In this document: positions 1-8,865 of the stretch, in pieces
Layout: the number at the start of each line of letters is the position of its first letter
Numbering within the stretch: position 1 is the stretch's first letter
Source: Parvicella sp964387945
Lineage (GTDB): Bacteria; Bacteroidota; Bacteroidia; Flavobacteriales_D; Parvicellaceae
DNA length: 64,000 nt
Assembly: GCA_964387945.1 (NCBI GenBank)
Contig: CAYLYX010000016.1
Span: 3,141 to 67,140, forward strand
Direction: 5' to 3'
Program-made: the position numbers and the translations under genes
Notes under the pieces: model-generated
The model's database searches: none
What the model was told of the DNA's origin: nothing
Seen by the model: only the letters and a program-made list of their open reading frames with translations

Positions 1-997
1 GCACACCAATGTTTCCACCCATAGCCGCTACCAGTGGAATGAAAAATGCGAGCTCTGGAAATTCATCCAATTGACCTTCAAACCGACCAATGACTAATGC
101 ACCACAGATTCCTCCGAAGAGACCGATCAACAACCAAGGTAGGCGGGCTCGCGTAATCACCCAGACACTATCTCTAGATTCAATCTTTTCCGAGACCCCG
201 GTAGCCAACTGTCGCTCTCGTTCGGCATCTTCCTTAATCACATCTACCACGTCATCAATGGTAATTCTACCGATTAAAACATTGGACTGATTCACCACAG
301 GAATAGCAACCAAGTCATATTTCTCCATGATTCTTGCTACCTCGCGATCTTCCATCGATGCGCTCACGGCAATGGGATCATCAGCGTAAAGGTCTTTGAT
401 TTTGGTGTCATTACCAGCGTACAAAAAAGTTTTCAAAGATAGCGTACCCATCAATCGATTGTGATCGTCTACGGTGTAAATGGTGTAAACGTAGTTGATT
501 TCTTGTGCTTGTTCTCTTAAGTTTTCAAGTGCTTCGCCAACAGTCCAATTAATATTAGCACAGATGAACTCCTTTGCCATCAGTCCACCAGCCGTGTCCT
601 CATCATAGTTAAGAAGTGAGGCAATGTCTGAAGAGTGCTCTACGTCTTCTAAGCTTGAAAGAATTTCATCCTTTCTATCCTCTGGTAAATCTTGGATAAA
701 GTCAGCGGCATCATCCGAATCCATTCGATCTACCTGAAAGGCAATCTCATCGTCAGAAAGGGACTTTAGGAACTCATCTCGTACATCTTCCTCCAGTTCA
801 ACCAAAACTTCTGAGGCACGTTCCTTATTCAGTAATCGATAGATATACTGTGCTTGCTCTAAATCAACTTCATCGAGAATTTCTGCAATATCTGCCGAGT
901 GCAATGGAGATATTTCATCTTGAAAGAACTGAGTATCCTGAGCCGCAACAGCATCTTCAATTTTCTTCAAAAACTCTTTGGTCAACTCAAACTTCAT
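1..997 (-). CDS. mgtE: Magnesium transporter MgtE (3' part missing)
   Basis: Inner-membrane Mg2+ channel of the MgtE/SLC41 family. Reading the minus strand from the ATG at 997 gives an acidic helical N-terminal domain (first ~130 residues, including the 'D.AD.IQDLPEDRKDEIL' pattern). A pair of CBS domains follows, with the motif 'DEDTAGGLMA' at their start and 'GRITIDDVVDVIKED' at their end. Next come an 'R.PWLLIGLFGG' segment and the first membrane helices, ending in the family signature AAMGGNIG at the window edge. About 332 residues are present; the family has about 450, so the remaining transmembrane helices and the stop lie outside. A TAnnTTTG box sits about 35 bp upstream, so it is probably transcribed separately from rsmA. 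Identity is secure; the gene is only truncated by the window. Confidence 0.93.
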   Translation of the reverse strand, partial: MKFELTKEFLKKIEDAVAAQDTQFFQDEISPLHSADIAEILDEVDLEQAQYIYRLLNKERASEVLVELEEDVRDEFLKSLSDDEIAFQVDRMDSDDAADFIQDLPEDRKDEILSSLEDVEHSSDIASLLNYDEDTAGGLMAKEFICANINWTVGEALENLREQAQEINYVYTIYTVDDHNRLMGTLSLKTFLYAGNDTKIKDLYADDPIAVSASMEDREVARIMEKYDLVAIPVVNQSNVLIGRITIDDVVDVIKEDAERERQLATGVSEKIESRDSVWVITRARLPWLLIGLFGGICGALVIGRFEGQLDEFPELAFFIPLVAAMGGNIGV

Positions 998-1031
998 GGC
1001 TCTCCTGGGTTAAGGTTCTCAGTTCGGGAGC

Positions 1032-1039
1032 CAAAGGTA
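1032..1039 (-). promoter_or_regulatory. Bacteroidota -7 box upstream of mgtE
   Basis: The minus strand reads TACCTTTG, matching the Bacteroidota TAnnTTTG element, 35 bp before the mgtE ATG and inside the short rsmA-mgtE gap. Confidence 0.5.
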
Positions 1040-1059
1040 AGGATTACAAATTTGATAAT

Positions 1060-1866
1060 TTAGGAATGCCCAATTTCTTTGTCGCGATCCTTTGTTGCTG
1101 CTTCTACTAAATTAGTGAGCTCAACAAAAGCTTCAACCGAAAGTTGCTCGGGACGTTTCTGCATCAATTCGTGCTCTATTCTTTCTCCTCTAAGCAATGC
1201 TTTAACCCCATTTCTGATGGTTTTTCTGCGTTGATTGAAGGTGGCTTTTACAACGGTTTTAAAAAGCTTTTCATTACACGGCAACTGTTTTACATCATTT
1301 CTGATCAGTCGAATGACACCACTTTTCACTTTGGGAGGTGGATTAAACACGTTTTCTGGAACCGTGAATAAATACTCAATATCGTAGTAAGCCTGTAGCA
1401 AAACAGAAAGGATGCCATAGGTTTTACTCCCTGGTCCTTCTGCAATCCTCTCCGCAACTTCTTTTTGGAACATCCCCACCACTTCGGGTACATGCTCTTT
1501 TTCATCCAGCACTTTAAATAGAATTTGCGAAGAAATGTTGTAGGGAAAGTTACCTGCAACAGCAATCGGTTCGCCATTAAACTTAGAAAAATCCATTTTC
1601 AGGAAATTCTCTTCGTGCACCGTCAGCTCTGGATAATGGGTGTGTAGGTATTCGACTGATTCGGTATCCACTTCTACCACTTCGGTTTTGAATTCCGAGC
1701 GCTCCAATAAGAATTGCGTCAAAGCACCTGTTCCCGGACCGATCTCAAGAACTTTACAGTACTTATCATTTACCAATAAAGCATTTGCAATATCTTTTGC
1801 TATGGAAAGATCGGTAAGAAAGTGTTGCCCAAGATGTTTCTTAGGTCGTACGGATTGACTACTCAT
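1060..1866 (-). CDS. rsmA: 16S rRNA (adenine1518-N6/adenine1519-N6)-dimethyltransferase RsmA (KsgA)
   Basis: SAM-dependent enzyme that dimethylates two adjacent adenosines in the 3' hairpin of 16S rRNA during 30S maturation. The protein has 268 residues, the usual size. It starts with the family's KKHLGQHFL motif, then the SAM-binding loop EIGPGTGALT (about residues 41-50) and the catalytic NFPYNIS motif (about 106-112), with the C-terminal helical domain rich in basic residues (FNQRRKTIRNG). Its ATG lies inside the end of the upstream secreted-protein gene (8-bp overlap), which suggests coupled translation. Nothing unusual is seen. Confidence 0.96.
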   Translation of the reverse strand: MSSQSVRPKKHLGQHFLTDLSIAKDIANALLVNDKYCKVLEIGPGTGALTQFLLERSEFKTEVVEVDTESVEYLHTHYPELTVHEENFLKMDFSKFNGEPIAVAGNFPYNISSQILFKVLDEKEHVPEVVGMFQKEVAERIAEGPGSKTYGILSVLLQAYYDIEYLFTVPENVFNPPPKVKSGVIRLIRNDVKQLPCNEKLFKTVVKATFNQRRKTIRNGVKALLRGERIEHELMQKRPEQLSVEAFVELTNLVEAATKDRDKEIGHS

Positions 1867-3298
1867 GAGAAGGTTTTAAAAGACCAATAGCGTATTGATC
1901 TTTATTGATGGATTTTAGAATAAGTATGGGTAGTTCTGAGTGATTTTTAAAACTCGGATAAATAGCATAGTTCTCCAAGTTTACATCAAAGGACTGTAGT
2001 TCTCTTTTTTCAGTTCCGTTTGCCGTCAATTTGATTTGGAACGGATGAAATTTAGCATTGGCTGGAAGGTCTTCCTTTACGCCTTTCGCTCCATCGCCCA
2101 AAATATTGGCGAAGATGAGGTGCTCTCCGTTATAGTTTACATGGCAGTGTGAGTTCCAGTAGCCACCATGCTCTTCGTCCGTTTGCTCAGTCATCACTGG
2201 AACAGCATACTGAAAACCTCCTTTGTTTGACAAGTTGATCGCCACAAAACCATTTTGGATGTATTCGAACTCGTCATTCTTACCTTTAATTCGGGTACTG
2301 TGCTCCGTTTCGAGAATCAGGTTCTTTTCATCGACAAAACCGAAGTGATGGGTGTGAAATTTTCTTAACCCATAACCAAATTCCTTGATATCCTTTTTGC
2401 TGTTAAAAGCATCAATAATATTCTCATTAAACATGTATTCTTTTGAGAACAGTTCTGTCCCTTCAGGGTTTAGCTTCTTGATGTAGATTCCTTCGAACAT
2501 AGTCTTGTAAGGAGCAGCATAAAATCCAGCCAAATAAAGATCTCCAAGTGTGTCCAGATCAAACCGCATGTCCATGATGTTTCTCGACTTGAGGTGCAAT
2601 TCGTGATGGTTTTCAGCACCAGACTCAGAAATGCAGAACACATAATATTTGTCAGCACCTTTCTTTCGCTCTCTCTTCATGATGTAGGTTACACCCTTGT
2701 CATTGACCGTTATTGCATTGTAACTTTTCTTTTGAGACAAGATACTAGTCATGATTTCTTTATGGTGGTGCTCTTCCCAGTTTTTGTCATAGAGAATAGA
2801 ATGAATGATCTCTTTCTGATCAGGGTCGTAACCATCAGAACCTATGATGGCACAAAAGTTTTGCTCCGGAGAAATGCGAACATCAAAGTATGCATAGTAG
2901 CCACCGTAAGCCTTACATTTTAGTAGACTCTTATTTTTGACAATTTTACCTTCTTGGTCAACTTCAAAAGCGATTAACTCATCTTCCTTTCCATGATGTT
3001 TCACGCCAAAAATGTGCAAGGCATCGTTAAACAGGTCGATATGATTGATTTCATCCACTTCAAAGGATGTTTTTCCAGAACTTATTTTGGCAAGGTCGTA
3101 ATCAAAAACTTCAAATGAGATTTCATGGGGATGATCTTCGCTCTGCTTTACAACATAGATGGTAGAGTCTGAGGTACTGTAAATATCAGATACCTCAAGT
3201 TGATTCAGCATTTCGGCATTAGACCAATGAAGTGACTGACCAAAATAAAGAAGGTTGATAGCAACGAATAGGCTTGTTGCAAAAAGACGATTTAGCAT
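1859..3298 (-). CDS. Secreted protein of unknown function, probable beta-propeller
   Basis: About 479 residues beginning with a signal peptide-like stretch (MLNRLFATSLFVAINLLYFGQS). The body is a run of short beta-strand-like segments with aromatic and charged residues and no recognised catalytic motif. It resembles in style the other large secreted protein in this window (48947-50512): both carry repeated 'D..LYLAG.' or 'AYVLG' strands typical of propeller folds. An upstream TTG (3310) is possible, but the ATG at 3298 puts the hydrophobic signal core in the usual place and is preferred. It overlaps rsmA by 8 bp. Function not recognised. Confidence 0.7.
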   Translation of the reverse strand: MLNRLFATSLFVAINLLYFGQSLHWSNAEMLNQLEVSDIYSTSDSTIYVVKQSEDHPHEISFEVFDYDLAKISSGKTSFEVDEINHIDLFNDALHIFGVKHHGKEDELIAFEVDQEGKIVKNKSLLKCKAYGGYYAYFDVRISPEQNFCAIIGSDGYDPDQKEIIHSILYDKNWEEHHHKEIMTSILSQKKSYNAITVNDKGVTYIMKRERKKGADKYYVFCISESGAENHHELHLKSRNIMDMRFDLDTLGDLYLAGFYAAPYKTMFEGIYIKKLNPEGTELFSKEYMFNENIIDAFNSKKDIKEFGYGLRKFHTHHFGFVDEKNLILETEHSTRIKGKNDEFEYIQNGFVAINLSNKGGFQYAVPVMTEQTDEEHGGYWNSHCHVNYNGEHLIFANILGDGAKGVKEDLPANAKFHPFQIKLTANGTEKRELQSFDVNLENYAIYPSFKNHSELPILILKSINKDQYAIGLLKPSHE

Positions 3299-3428
3299 AG
3301 GTAGTAACAACTCTTATATGGGTTAAAATTAAAAATTTATGATGGTATGGCAAAAATTATTCCAATAAGCAATGAAGAAACGGTTGATCATTTTGACTGA
3401 GCGGAAATCGGTTTCAAGCAGAAACCGT

Positions 3429-3436
3429 TAACTTTG
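3429..3436 (+). promoter_or_regulatory. -7 box for the MORN lipoprotein/rarA pair
   Basis: TAACTTTG matches TAnnTTTG and ends only 5 bp before the ATG at 3442. Transcription would therefore start at or very near the start codon, or the second ATG at 3451 is used. Confidence 0.5.
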
Positions 3437-3441
3437 TGTTT

Positions 3442-3960
3442 ATGAAACATATGACGAATACGGTTTTTGCTTTTTTACTGACTCTATTGATGTTGAGTTG
3501 CGGACAAAATACTCCTGATGGAAACGAAACAAAAGCGGCTAACGAGCCGCTCATTGAAGAGACGGATGAGCCCGGATACCCAGAAGGAGATGCGGATGTA
3601 ACGATTACCAACACCCTTCCAAAAGAGGGAATGCAAGATGGTCAATTTGAAAAGTTTTACCCCAATGGGAACCTTCAGGCTGAGGGGTTGGTGGTCAACG
3701 GAAAACGTTCAGGTTTGTGGGTGAGCTATCATCCGGCAGGGAACAAGCAAAGTGAAAACAACTATGTAAACGGTGATTTAGATGGGAAATCAGTGGTGTA
3801 TTATCCAAATGGACAGATCATGTACATTGGATACTATACCAACGGATCAAGTGATGGACAGTGGTTGTATTTTGATCAGGAAGGAACATTAACGAAGGAG
3901 GTTTTGTACCAGAATGGAGAAGTTGTTTCAGCAGTAGAGAAAAACGAAAAACCAAGTTAA
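3442..3960 (+). CDS. Lipoprotein with MORN-type repeats (YwqK-like)
   Basis: Predicted outer-surface or periplasmic lipoprotein of about 172 residues. A short basic start and hydrophobic core end in the lipobox LMLSC (Cys about residue 20), followed by an acidic linker. Then come three to four consecutive MORN_2 repeats of the form 'G.W..Y.P.G....E..Y.NG...G', seen at KFYPNGNLQAEG, VSYHPAGNKQSENNYVNG, VYYPNGQIMYIGYYTNG and LYFDQEGTL. These match the 'YwqK family antitoxin' annotation seen in many Bacteroidota, though no toxin is next to it. Its stop overlaps the rarA start (TAATG), so the two are probably co-translated. ATG 3442 is chosen over the GTG at 3436; ATG 3451 is also possible. Confidence 0.8.
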   Translation: MKHMTNTVFAFLLTLLMLSCGQNTPDGNETKAANEPLIEETDEPGYPEGDADVTITNTLPKEGMQDGQFEKFYPNGNLQAEGLVVNGKRSGLWVSYHPAGNKQSENNYVNGDLDGKSVVYYPNGQIMYIGYYTNGSSDGQWLYFDQEGTLTKEVLYQNGEVVSAVEKNEKPS

Positions 3961-5243
3961 TGATTGCGAGCCACACACCATTGGCCGAAAGGTTAAGGCC
4001 TAAGAACTTAGACGATTATATTGGTCAAAAGCATTTAATCGGGGAGGGGAAGCCTTTGCGAAACGCTATTCTTTCGGGCAGCATTCCTTCTATGATTCTT
4101 TGGGGACCTCCAGGAGTGGGCAAGACAACATTGGCTCAGATTATAGCGAACACTTTAGATCGACCGTTCTACACCTTATCTGCAATCAATTCAGGGGTAA
4201 AGGACATTCGAGAGGTGATTGACAAAGTAAAGTCTGGAGGGATGTTTGGACCTGGTAATGCGGTCTTATTCATTGATGAGATTCATCGCTTTAGTAAGTC
4301 GCAGCAGGACTCTTTGTTGGGAGCGGTTGAAAAAGGATTGATCACCTTAATTGGAGCAACTACGGAAAACCCTTCTTTTGAGGTAATATCGGCTTTGCTT
4401 TCAAGATCACAGGTGTACGTTTTGGAAGGGCATAGCAAGGATGACCTAGTAGGCTTGTTGGACAGAGCAATAGCCGAGGATGACTTTCTGAAAAAGCAAC
4501 ACGTGTCCATCAAAGAATATGAATCCCTACTCAAGTTATCGGGAGGAGATGCCAGAAAGTTGTTGAATAATTTAGAGATTGTTGTTCAGGCTTTGCCCAA
4601 AGATGAGAAAATCATTACCAATGCTGCTGTAGATGAAATAATAGCCAAAAGTCCAGTGAACTATGACAAGGATGGGGAGCAGCACTATGATATCATCAGC
4701 GCCTTCATTAAATCCATAAGAGGAAGCGATCCCAATGCAGCAGTTTATTGGATGGCAAGGATGATTGAAGGTGGAGAAGATCCAAAGTTCATTGCGAGAA
4801 GATTGTTGATCCTTGCTTCAGAAGATATTGGTAATGCCAATCCAACAGCTTTGATTATGGCAAATACCTGCTTTGATGCGGTGGCAAAGATCGGGTGGCC
4901 AGAAAGCCGGATTATTTTATCTCAGACAGCTGTTTATTTAGCCGCTTCACCAAAAAGTAATGCCAGTTATGTGGCAATTGGAGAAGCGCAGGCGTTGGTT
5001 CGTCAAACGGGTAATTTGAATGTGCCGCTGCACCTGAGAAATGCACCTACAAAATTGATGAAAGAATTGGGCTACGGTGACGACTATGCTTACTCGCATA
5101 ACAATCCAGATAAATTGCATGAGCAGGAGTTTCTTCCCGAAGAGATCAAAGAGAATTGCTTTTATCGTCCCATGAATAATAAGCGAGAACTTGAACTCAG
5201 AAAGTACTTAAACACAGTTTGGAAAGGGAAGTATGGTTATTGA
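3960..5243 (+). CDS. rarA: Replication-associated recombination protein A (RarA/MgsA), AAA+ ATPase
   Basis: Cytoplasmic clamp-loader-like AAA+ ATPase that acts at stalled replication forks. The 427-residue protein shows the RarA N-terminus (PLAERLRPKNLDDYIGQ), Walker A GPPGVGKTT (residues 49-57), Walker B with the family form LFIDEIHRF, a sensor-1 GATTENPSF and the 'LSRSQVYVLE' arginine-finger region. The C-terminal MgsA domain has the hallmark YWMARMIEGGEDPKFIARRL. Start ATG overlaps the preceding lipoprotein stop by one base. It converges with the thioesterase gene and overlaps its end by 7 bp, leaving no room for a separate terminator. Confidence 0.96.
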   Translation: MIASHTPLAERLRPKNLDDYIGQKHLIGEGKPLRNAILSGSIPSMILWGPPGVGKTTLAQIIANTLDRPFYTLSAINSGVKDIREVIDKVKSGGMFGPGNAVLFIDEIHRFSKSQQDSLLGAVEKGLITLIGATTENPSFEVISALLSRSQVYVLEGHSKDDLVGLLDRAIAEDDFLKKQHVSIKEYESLLKLSGGDARKLLNNLEIVVQALPKDEKIITNAAVDEIIAKSPVNYDKDGEQHYDIISAFIKSIRGSDPNAAVYWMARMIEGGEDPKFIARRLLILASEDIGNANPTALIMANTCFDAVAKIGWPESRIILSQTAVYLAASPKSNASYVAIGEAQALVRQTGNLNVPLHLRNAPTKLMKELGYGDDYAYSHNNPDKLHEQEFLPEEIKENCFYRPMNNKRELELRKYLNTVWKGKYGY

Positions 5244-5677
5244 TAGCCAATTTCCGGAGTCAAGGGAACCTGACTTTTCATAAAGCTTCCAGAACCTTGG
5301 GCAATTACTTTCCCCTGTTCGTTTTTGAGAACAGATGAAGCAACAACAAGGTTGCGCGTGACCTGATCTACTTTCCCTACAGCCGTAATTTTTCCAATTG
5401 CGTGCGGGCGAAAGAACTGAATATTAAAACTAAATGTTAGGACAAAAACATCCATCACCACAGAACTTGCAGCAAAGAAAGCAGCATCATCCAATAGTTT
5501 GAAATAGACTGATCCGTGCATTCCTCCTAGCGCATGATGATAAGATTCATCAGCAACGATAGAGATTTCAGCACTTTTATCACCAATTGAAATTTTAGTT
5601 GAAGGATAGTGAGTCTCGTTAACATTTGCCGAGAGATACATACGTTCTAGTTTGGAAAAGTGATCATTCCTTCCCAT
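5237..5677 (-). CDS. PaaI-type hotdog-fold thioesterase
   Basis: 146-residue single-domain protein of the hotdog acyl-CoA thioesterase superfamily. The motif around residues 50-70, HALGGMHGSVYFKLLDDAAFFAA, carries the HGG-like 'GGMHGSVYFKLLDDA' core of the PaaI/YbgC group, with the conserved acidic residue on the central helix. The tail 'NEQGKVIAQGSGSFMKS' matches the final strand of these enzymes. The substrate cannot be deduced. Start ATG lies inside the 3' end of the upstream dehydrogenase gene (14-bp overlap), so the two likely form an operon. Confidence 0.85.
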   Translation of the reverse strand: MGRNDHFSKLERMYLSANVNETHYPSTKISIGDKSAEISIVADESYHHALGGMHGSVYFKLLDDAAFFAASSVVMDVFVLTFSFNIQFFRPHAIGKITAVGKVDQVTRNLVVASSVLKNEQGKVIAQGSGSFMKSQVPLTPEIGYQ

Positions 5678-6878
5678 CTACGTAATCTTGTAAATATTCG
5701 AAATGTGGTGTCAGTTTTCCGTTTTTCGTTTCTGATGCTCGTTCAATAATGTTTTGTGGATCATTCCCTAAAAGAGGCTCGAGTACATGTTCAATAAACA
5801 TTTTACCGAAGTCAATTGATGCGTCTTTGGGTAATTCACATGGAAGATTGTCTACCGCCATCACAGCAATAACATTGTCTTTGTGAAAATCATCTTCACT
5901 TTCGGTTGTTGGATTGTAGCCATAAATTGGATCGGCTATAGTAGATGGACGAATGGTACAGGCTACGGCACAATCAATATCACAGCTTACATCTGCCACC
6001 ACCTGAATGTTCCAATCTGGATGCTTAGCATCTTCTCGAGAGAAAATAAAAGGAGAACGATTGTCCCAGTAATGACAAGCAATGTACATGTCCGCCACCT
6101 TTGCGTATTTCATAAAGTCCGATTCAAACCGATCCGTAGGATCAGCGTAGAATTGTTTTTTATCAAAAGCAGAACCGTCTGCGGTTTTGTTATAATCAGA
6201 AACCCCCAAAACAGTGTAAACGGGATGGTCGAATTCTTTTGTCAGAAATTCATCCGGACTTACTTCTTTAATTTGGGGCATACAAGAAATGGTTTCTAAA
6301 GCGCCACCACCTACTCTTCCTGTCCCAGTAAGAACAATCTTAAAATTCGAAGGTAGGTTAACACTGTCTAACTCTGCTTCCATCTCCGCTCGATCCTCAC
6401 ATTCATTGGCGGGTGTCAATGAGAACCTTCCTGATTTTTTACCGTAAGCCAGGAAGCCATTATAAGCTCCGACAATTCCGGCATATCTTCCAAAGGCAAT
6501 AAGACGTTGACCTTTAGTGTTGGTAATAACTTCCCAGTCAATGAGTTGAATGTTTTTGTCGAGCACTGCCTTTAGCAACTTCCGGTTGTACGGCTGTTTC
6601 TTGAAAGTATGCGAAAAGAACAAATATTTTTTATTTGGAATTAACTCATCAATCGGAACTTCTTTAACTCCAATGAGTACATCGCAATGTGCTACGTCAT
6701 CAACTATAGCAACTCCTAATCGTTCGTATTCGCTATCCTTGAATTTTCTGATCTCACTCTTTTCCACATAAATCTCAACCTCTGGATAAGTGTTTAAAAT
6801 TCTCTCGCATTGAGCAGGTGATAATGGAACTCTTTTGTCAGGAGGGGTTTTCCCTTCCCGAATGATGCCAATTTTCAT
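5664..6878 (-). CDS. Saccharopine dehydrogenase-like / alanine dehydrogenase-fold NAD(P)-dependent oxidoreductase
   Basis: 404-residue cytoplasmic dehydrogenase. The start MKIGIIREGKTPPDKRVPLSP is the AlaDH/PNT N-terminal fold. A Rossmann segment IVLTGTGRVGGGALE sits near residue 180. Further on come the residues typical of the lysine-forming saccharopine dehydrogenases: 'ACHYWDNRSPFIFSREDAK', 'VVADVSCDIDCAVACT' and 'STIADPIYGYNP'. The family oxidises saccharopine or related adducts, but many Bacteroidota carry an orphan copy with unproven substrate, and no other lysine-pathway gene is present. A thioesterase gene follows with overlap. The fold assignment is firm; the exact reaction is not. 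Confidence 0.85.
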   Translation of the reverse strand: MKIGIIREGKTPPDKRVPLSPAQCERILNTYPEVEIYVEKSEIRKFKDSEYERLGVAIVDDVAHCDVLIGVKEVPIDELIPNKKYLFFSHTFKKQPYNRKLLKAVLDKNIQLIDWEVITNTKGQRLIAFGRYAGIVGAYNGFLAYGKKSGRFSLTPANECEDRAEMEAELDSVNLPSNFKIVLTGTGRVGGGALETISCMPQIKEVSPDEFLTKEFDHPVYTVLGVSDYNKTADGSAFDKKQFYADPTDRFESDFMKYAKVADMYIACHYWDNRSPFIFSREDAKHPDWNIQVVADVSCDIDCAVACTIRPSTIADPIYGYNPTTESEDDFHKDNVIAVMAVDNLPCELPKDASIDFGKMFIEHVLEPLLGNDPQNIIERASETKNGKLTPHFEYLQDYVDGKE

Positions 6879-6958
6879 ACCTCGATAATTTGTGACGAAT
6901 ATAATAATAATCCCAAACGTGCTGGCATCCGCAACAATAGATTAACAAATCAATGACC

Positions 6959-8776
6959 TCAGAATTGAAGTCTCAGTTCAAAAGGAGAATAAGAGTCGAA
7001 ATGAAGTTTAGCGCCCAACTGGTCAGTTAAGGCTTGAATAACAGTAAAACCAAGCGATTCTTGCTCCTCAATTTTGAAGTTTTCTGGCAATCCACAGCCA
7101 TTATCAGAATAGTTTAAAACAAATTGCTCATCCCGTTTTTTTATAGACACGCTGATCTGACCATCCTCTACCTGCTTGAAAGCATGCTTTAGGCTATTGC
7201 TGATCAATTCACTTAAGATCAAGCCAATCGGAACCGATTGATCAATGTTCAACATGATTGGATCGACACTTACATTAAAGTTTACTGTTCTTTCTGAAGA
7301 ATGAGAAAGTGTTTTTAGGTTGCCCACCAGTTCGTTGACATACGATTTGAGGTCTACAGAACTATAGTTATCATCTTGGTAAAGCCCCTTGTGCATCAGT
7401 GCAATGGCCTGAACACGTGACTTACTTTCCTCAATTGCTTTTTTGGCAGTACCGTCTGATAAGTTCATGAGTTGAAGATTCAACAAACTGGCAATTAATT
7501 GGAGATTGTTCTTTACTCTATGATGAACTTCTTGGAGAAGGATTTCCTTTTGTTTAAGCGTTTTGTCGATCGATTTACTTTGTTCCTTGATCAGCTCATT
7601 GGCACGGCTTACCCGTCTGTAAAGGAAAAGCATCGAAATGGCAAGAACTGCCAACATTCCACCTCCGATGGAGAGTAAAATGATTACCGACTGTTTTTCC
7701 TCTTTTTCTCTTTGAGCTATTTTTACCTCCTTGTCTTTGACTTCAAGCTCAGACGCTTTTTTTTCTGCCTCATACTTCTTTTCGAGTTCTATAGCTGCTT
7801 TGCTATATTTTTGAATCTGAAGGGAGTCGGCATAAGCGTGCTTGAACTTCTCGTATTCAAAAGCTTTTTTATATTCACCTTTTCTTTCGTGCAATTCGGT
7901 AAAACCCAAATAGGCATAGTATAGTTCTTCATAATTGCGTAAGTCTGTACCCATTTGAAGGGTAATGTTAAAATACTTGAGCGCAGAATCATACATGTCG
8001 TTGTAGTTGTAAACATCTCCAATATTAAATGCGGTGAGCGAGATGCCAAATTTGTCATTGGTATCCCAATAGTATTGATGGCTCTTTTTATAGTATTCAA
8101 TAGCCTCTAAATCATTTGTTTTTGCGCTGTTAATATTGCCTAGATTGGTGTAAATTTTTGCAAGATAATTGGTGCTATCTGGAAGTGAATTATTGTGAAC
8201 AATGTCAATACATTGAAACAAGTACTTTTCTGCATTTTCCATATCCTCTTCCAAAAATTTGGCGTTTGAAATGCCTAAGTTGATCATAACAAAAAGACTC
8301 TTGTCCACCAAATTGTCTGCAATAATCAGGGCTTCATCGTAGGCATCATAAGCTTTTTGAAATTCTCTTTTAGAAGCATTCATTCTTCCCAAAAGAAGTA
8401 GAATGTTGATTTGACCTTCGTAGCTTCCTAGCTCTTTGTATTGACTCAAAGCGGGATAAGCATAGGTCGTCATCTGTTCAAAATCCCCCGAAATGCTATA
8501 AATGGAAGCAAAGTAATAGTTGCTTCTGGCGATCCATTCAGGTTGATTCTCAGCAGTAGCTAACTGAGCATATTGCTCACAAAAGAATAGAGCGCTATCA
8601 AGGTCAAAGATTTTATAGGTTTCGATGAGTTGTTCTATGATTAACAAACGACTCTCTGGTGACGTATGATCTTGCAGCGAGTTCCTAAGGCTATCAGCTA
8701 CGGACTGTTCATCTGATACTGCTGCCGAAAGGTTTGGAGCCGAAGTTAAAAGTAGTAGAACAACAATAATTTTCAT
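6959..8776 (-). CDS. TPR-containing sensor histidine kinase (HisKA_2/HWE-like), paralogue 1
   Basis: 605 residues. A signal peptide (MKIIVVLLLLTSAPNLSAAV) is followed by about 320 residues of TPR helices, e.g. 'AIEYYKKSHQYYWDTNDKFGISLTAFNIGDVY'. A coiled coil leads into a single membrane segment near residue 365-385 (SVIILLSIGGGMLAVLAISMLFLY). The cytoplasmic part has the HisKA_2 phospho-acceptor motif LLQEVHHRVKNNLQLIASLL and a HATPase domain with the N box SELISNSLKHAF and G1 box YSDNGCGLP. The predicted sensor is periplasmic. No response regulator is adjacent, so its partner is elsewhere. It is a tandem paralogue of the next gene; their kinase halves are far more alike than their TPR halves. 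Confidence 0.92.
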   Translation of the reverse strand: MKIIVVLLLLTSAPNLSAAVSDEQSVADSLRNSLQDHTSPESRLLIIEQLIETYKIFDLDSALFFCEQYAQLATAENQPEWIARSNYYFASIYSISGDFEQMTTYAYPALSQYKELGSYEGQINILLLLGRMNASKREFQKAYDAYDEALIIADNLVDKSLFVMINLGISNAKFLEEDMENAEKYLFQCIDIVHNNSLPDSTNYLAKIYTNLGNINSAKTNDLEAIEYYKKSHQYYWDTNDKFGISLTAFNIGDVYNYNDMYDSALKYFNITLQMGTDLRNYEELYYAYLGFTELHERKGEYKKAFEYEKFKHAYADSLQIQKYSKAAIELEKKYEAEKKASELEVKDKEVKIAQREKEEKQSVIILLSIGGGMLAVLAISMLFLYRRVSRANELIKEQSKSIDKTLKQKEILLQEVHHRVKNNLQLIASLLNLQLMNLSDGTAKKAIEESKSRVQAIALMHKGLYQDDNYSSVDLKSYVNELVGNLKTLSHSSERTVNFNVSVDPIMLNIDQSVPIGLILSELISNSLKHAFKQVEDGQISVSIKKRDEQFVLNYSDNGCGLPENFKIEEQESLGFTVIQALTDQLGAKLHFDSYSPFELRLQF

Positions 8777-8865
8777 CAGGAACTGGGGCTTTGATGGTTT
8801 AGTGCGTAAAACAACCTGATCGCAAGGATAAATATAATTCTAAAACATGGAACTGACAAAATTAA

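Noticed and set aside
850..1110. Open frame on the plus strand over mgtE
   Set aside because: It lies across mgtE and the rsmA end on the opposite strand and shows no protein-like pattern.
3310..3310. TTG start for the secreted protein at 1859-3298
   Set aside because: An ATG four codons later gives a normal signal peptide, so the TTG is unnecessary.
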